A stretch of DNA of 64,000 nt, from positions 4,610,501 to 4,674,500 of the forward strand of contig CM072342.1 of NCBI GenBank assembly GCA_036874045.1. The letters run 5' to 3'. The translations under genes and the position numbers were made by a program. This document shows positions 63,301-64,000 of this stretch, piece after piece. The stretch's first letter is position 1. Each line of letters begins with the position of its first letter. This DNA is from Cymodocea nodosa (Eukaryota > Streptophyta > Magnoliopsida > Alismatales > Cymodoceaceae). A model generated the notes under the pieces. That model did no database searches and was not told the DNA's origin. It saw nothing but the letters and a program-made list of their open reading frames with translations.

Positions 63301-64000
63301 AATTATCAAATATATAAACGTGAAACTAGAGGTGAATACATTTCCAACAACGTTAAAATTTTTGCCATTTAAATAGCCATTTTTTATATTTTATGTTAAA
63401 TTTCTTAGAGTAAAATAATGTAATAAATGGAGTTAAACTAGGGATTAACTAATAATTGGTGAAAAAAGTATTTGATTCATTAGCTCTAAACCCTTTATAT
63501 ACAAATACAATAAATGGATCCTATGATTCATATATTCAGATCCAACACTCTCCCTCAAACTAGAGTAAAAATGTCACATAGGCTAAGCTTATTACAAATT
63601 GTATTGAAGGACCTTACATGAAACCCTTTAGTGCAAATATCAACTAGCTGTTGAGAGGAAGGAGTGAAGGGTAGAGTAATAATGTTGTTCTTCACGAAAT
63701 CACAAACATAGTGATAGTCCATCTCTATATGTTTGGTCCTCTCATAGAAGACATCATTATTGGTGATATAAATAATTGCTTTGTTATCATAGTGCATGGG
63801 TATAGGAGTAGACACATCGACTCCAAATTTTGATAATAATGATTTTACCTAGATGAGTTCGCTTCTAGTTTAAGACATACTTCGATATTCTAATTTACAA
63901 CTTGATTTAGATACCATATTCTATTTCTTGCTTCTCCAAGTTACAACATTTCCTCCAAAGCAGGTGTGATAATCTGAAATAGATTTTCCATTTGATTTAT
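63300..64000 (-). mobile_element. 3' end of a Ty1-copia retrotransposon (continues beyond the window)
   Basis: The minus strand encodes the copia RNase H C-terminal region. 'PIPMHYDNKAIIYITNNDVF' then 'YERTKHIEMDYHYV' and 'NNIITLPFTPSSQQLVDICT' then 'KGF' match the family's CDNxAAIxIAxNPVFHERTKHIExDxHFV...PTxxQLADIxTKxL. The upstream part reads 'KKQNMVSKSSCKLEYRSM' with breaks. After it come GTTTGAGGGAGAG, a polypurine tract, and an LTR beginning TGTTGGATCTGAATATATGA at 63547 and reading towards lower coordinates. A TATATAAAGG box is inside it. The LTR's far end is not determined. Stops are few in the last frame, so the copy may be fairly young. Confidence 0.8.

Overview
The window is nuclear DNA of a flowering plant. 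It carries plant-type split genes with GT-AG introns, AT-rich introns and spacers, and typical plant families: MED14/SWP, the plant S6 kinase, a subgroup-1 R2R3-MYB and plant monoglyceride-lipase-like and alpha/beta hydrolases. Decayed plant retroelements (Ty1-copia, L1-like LINE, RTE-like LINE) and a CACTA transposon fill the space between and inside them. The species cannot be fixed from the sequence. I saw no tRNA, rRNA, organellar, bacterial or CRISPR sequence. Coding genes were rebuilt by eye by joining open segments at GT-AG borders. For every multi-exon model the summed reading frame stays open and the protein aligns with the family I remember; no database search was run.

Layout. 1-3284: a mosaic of LINE, RTE and copia fragments, probably inside an intron of a 2OG-oxygenase-like gene whose first coding exon lies at 3285-3566 (minus). 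3567-7523: mostly AT-rich spacer with an unexplained GC-richer island at about 5560-6560. 7524-11388 (plus): a 399-aa monoacylglycerol-lipase-like hydrolase in seven exons. 12504-13640: a possible orphan first exon and a 200-bp-period tandem duplication. 14810-17910 (minus): ribosomal protein S6 kinase in six coding exons, with a predicted leader intron and a 67-codon upstream ORF. 20534-42647 (minus): Mediator subunit MED14 in eight exons over 22 kb; its introns hold a LINE, a short non-autonomous LTR element, an RTE fragment and a copia 3' end.

43000-57600: repeat-rich spacer with a decayed CACTA element (about 44219-48202) and a decayed but nearly full-length copia element (about 50080-55042). 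58051-59209 (plus): a complete R2R3-MYB of subgroup 1 (MYB60/MYB96/MYB30/MYB94 type). 60545-62618 (minus): the 3' three exons of an alpha/beta-hydrolase-fold protein that lacks the nucleophilic serine. 63300-64000: the 3' end of another copia element, minus strand.

The genes are independent transcription units, not a cluster or pathway. I found nothing that qualifies as an undescribed biological system. The points worth a second look are the S6K upstream ORF and its altered hydrophobic motif, the nucleophile-less hydrolase, the TE-loaded MED14 introns, the short non-autonomous LTR element, and several local duplications.
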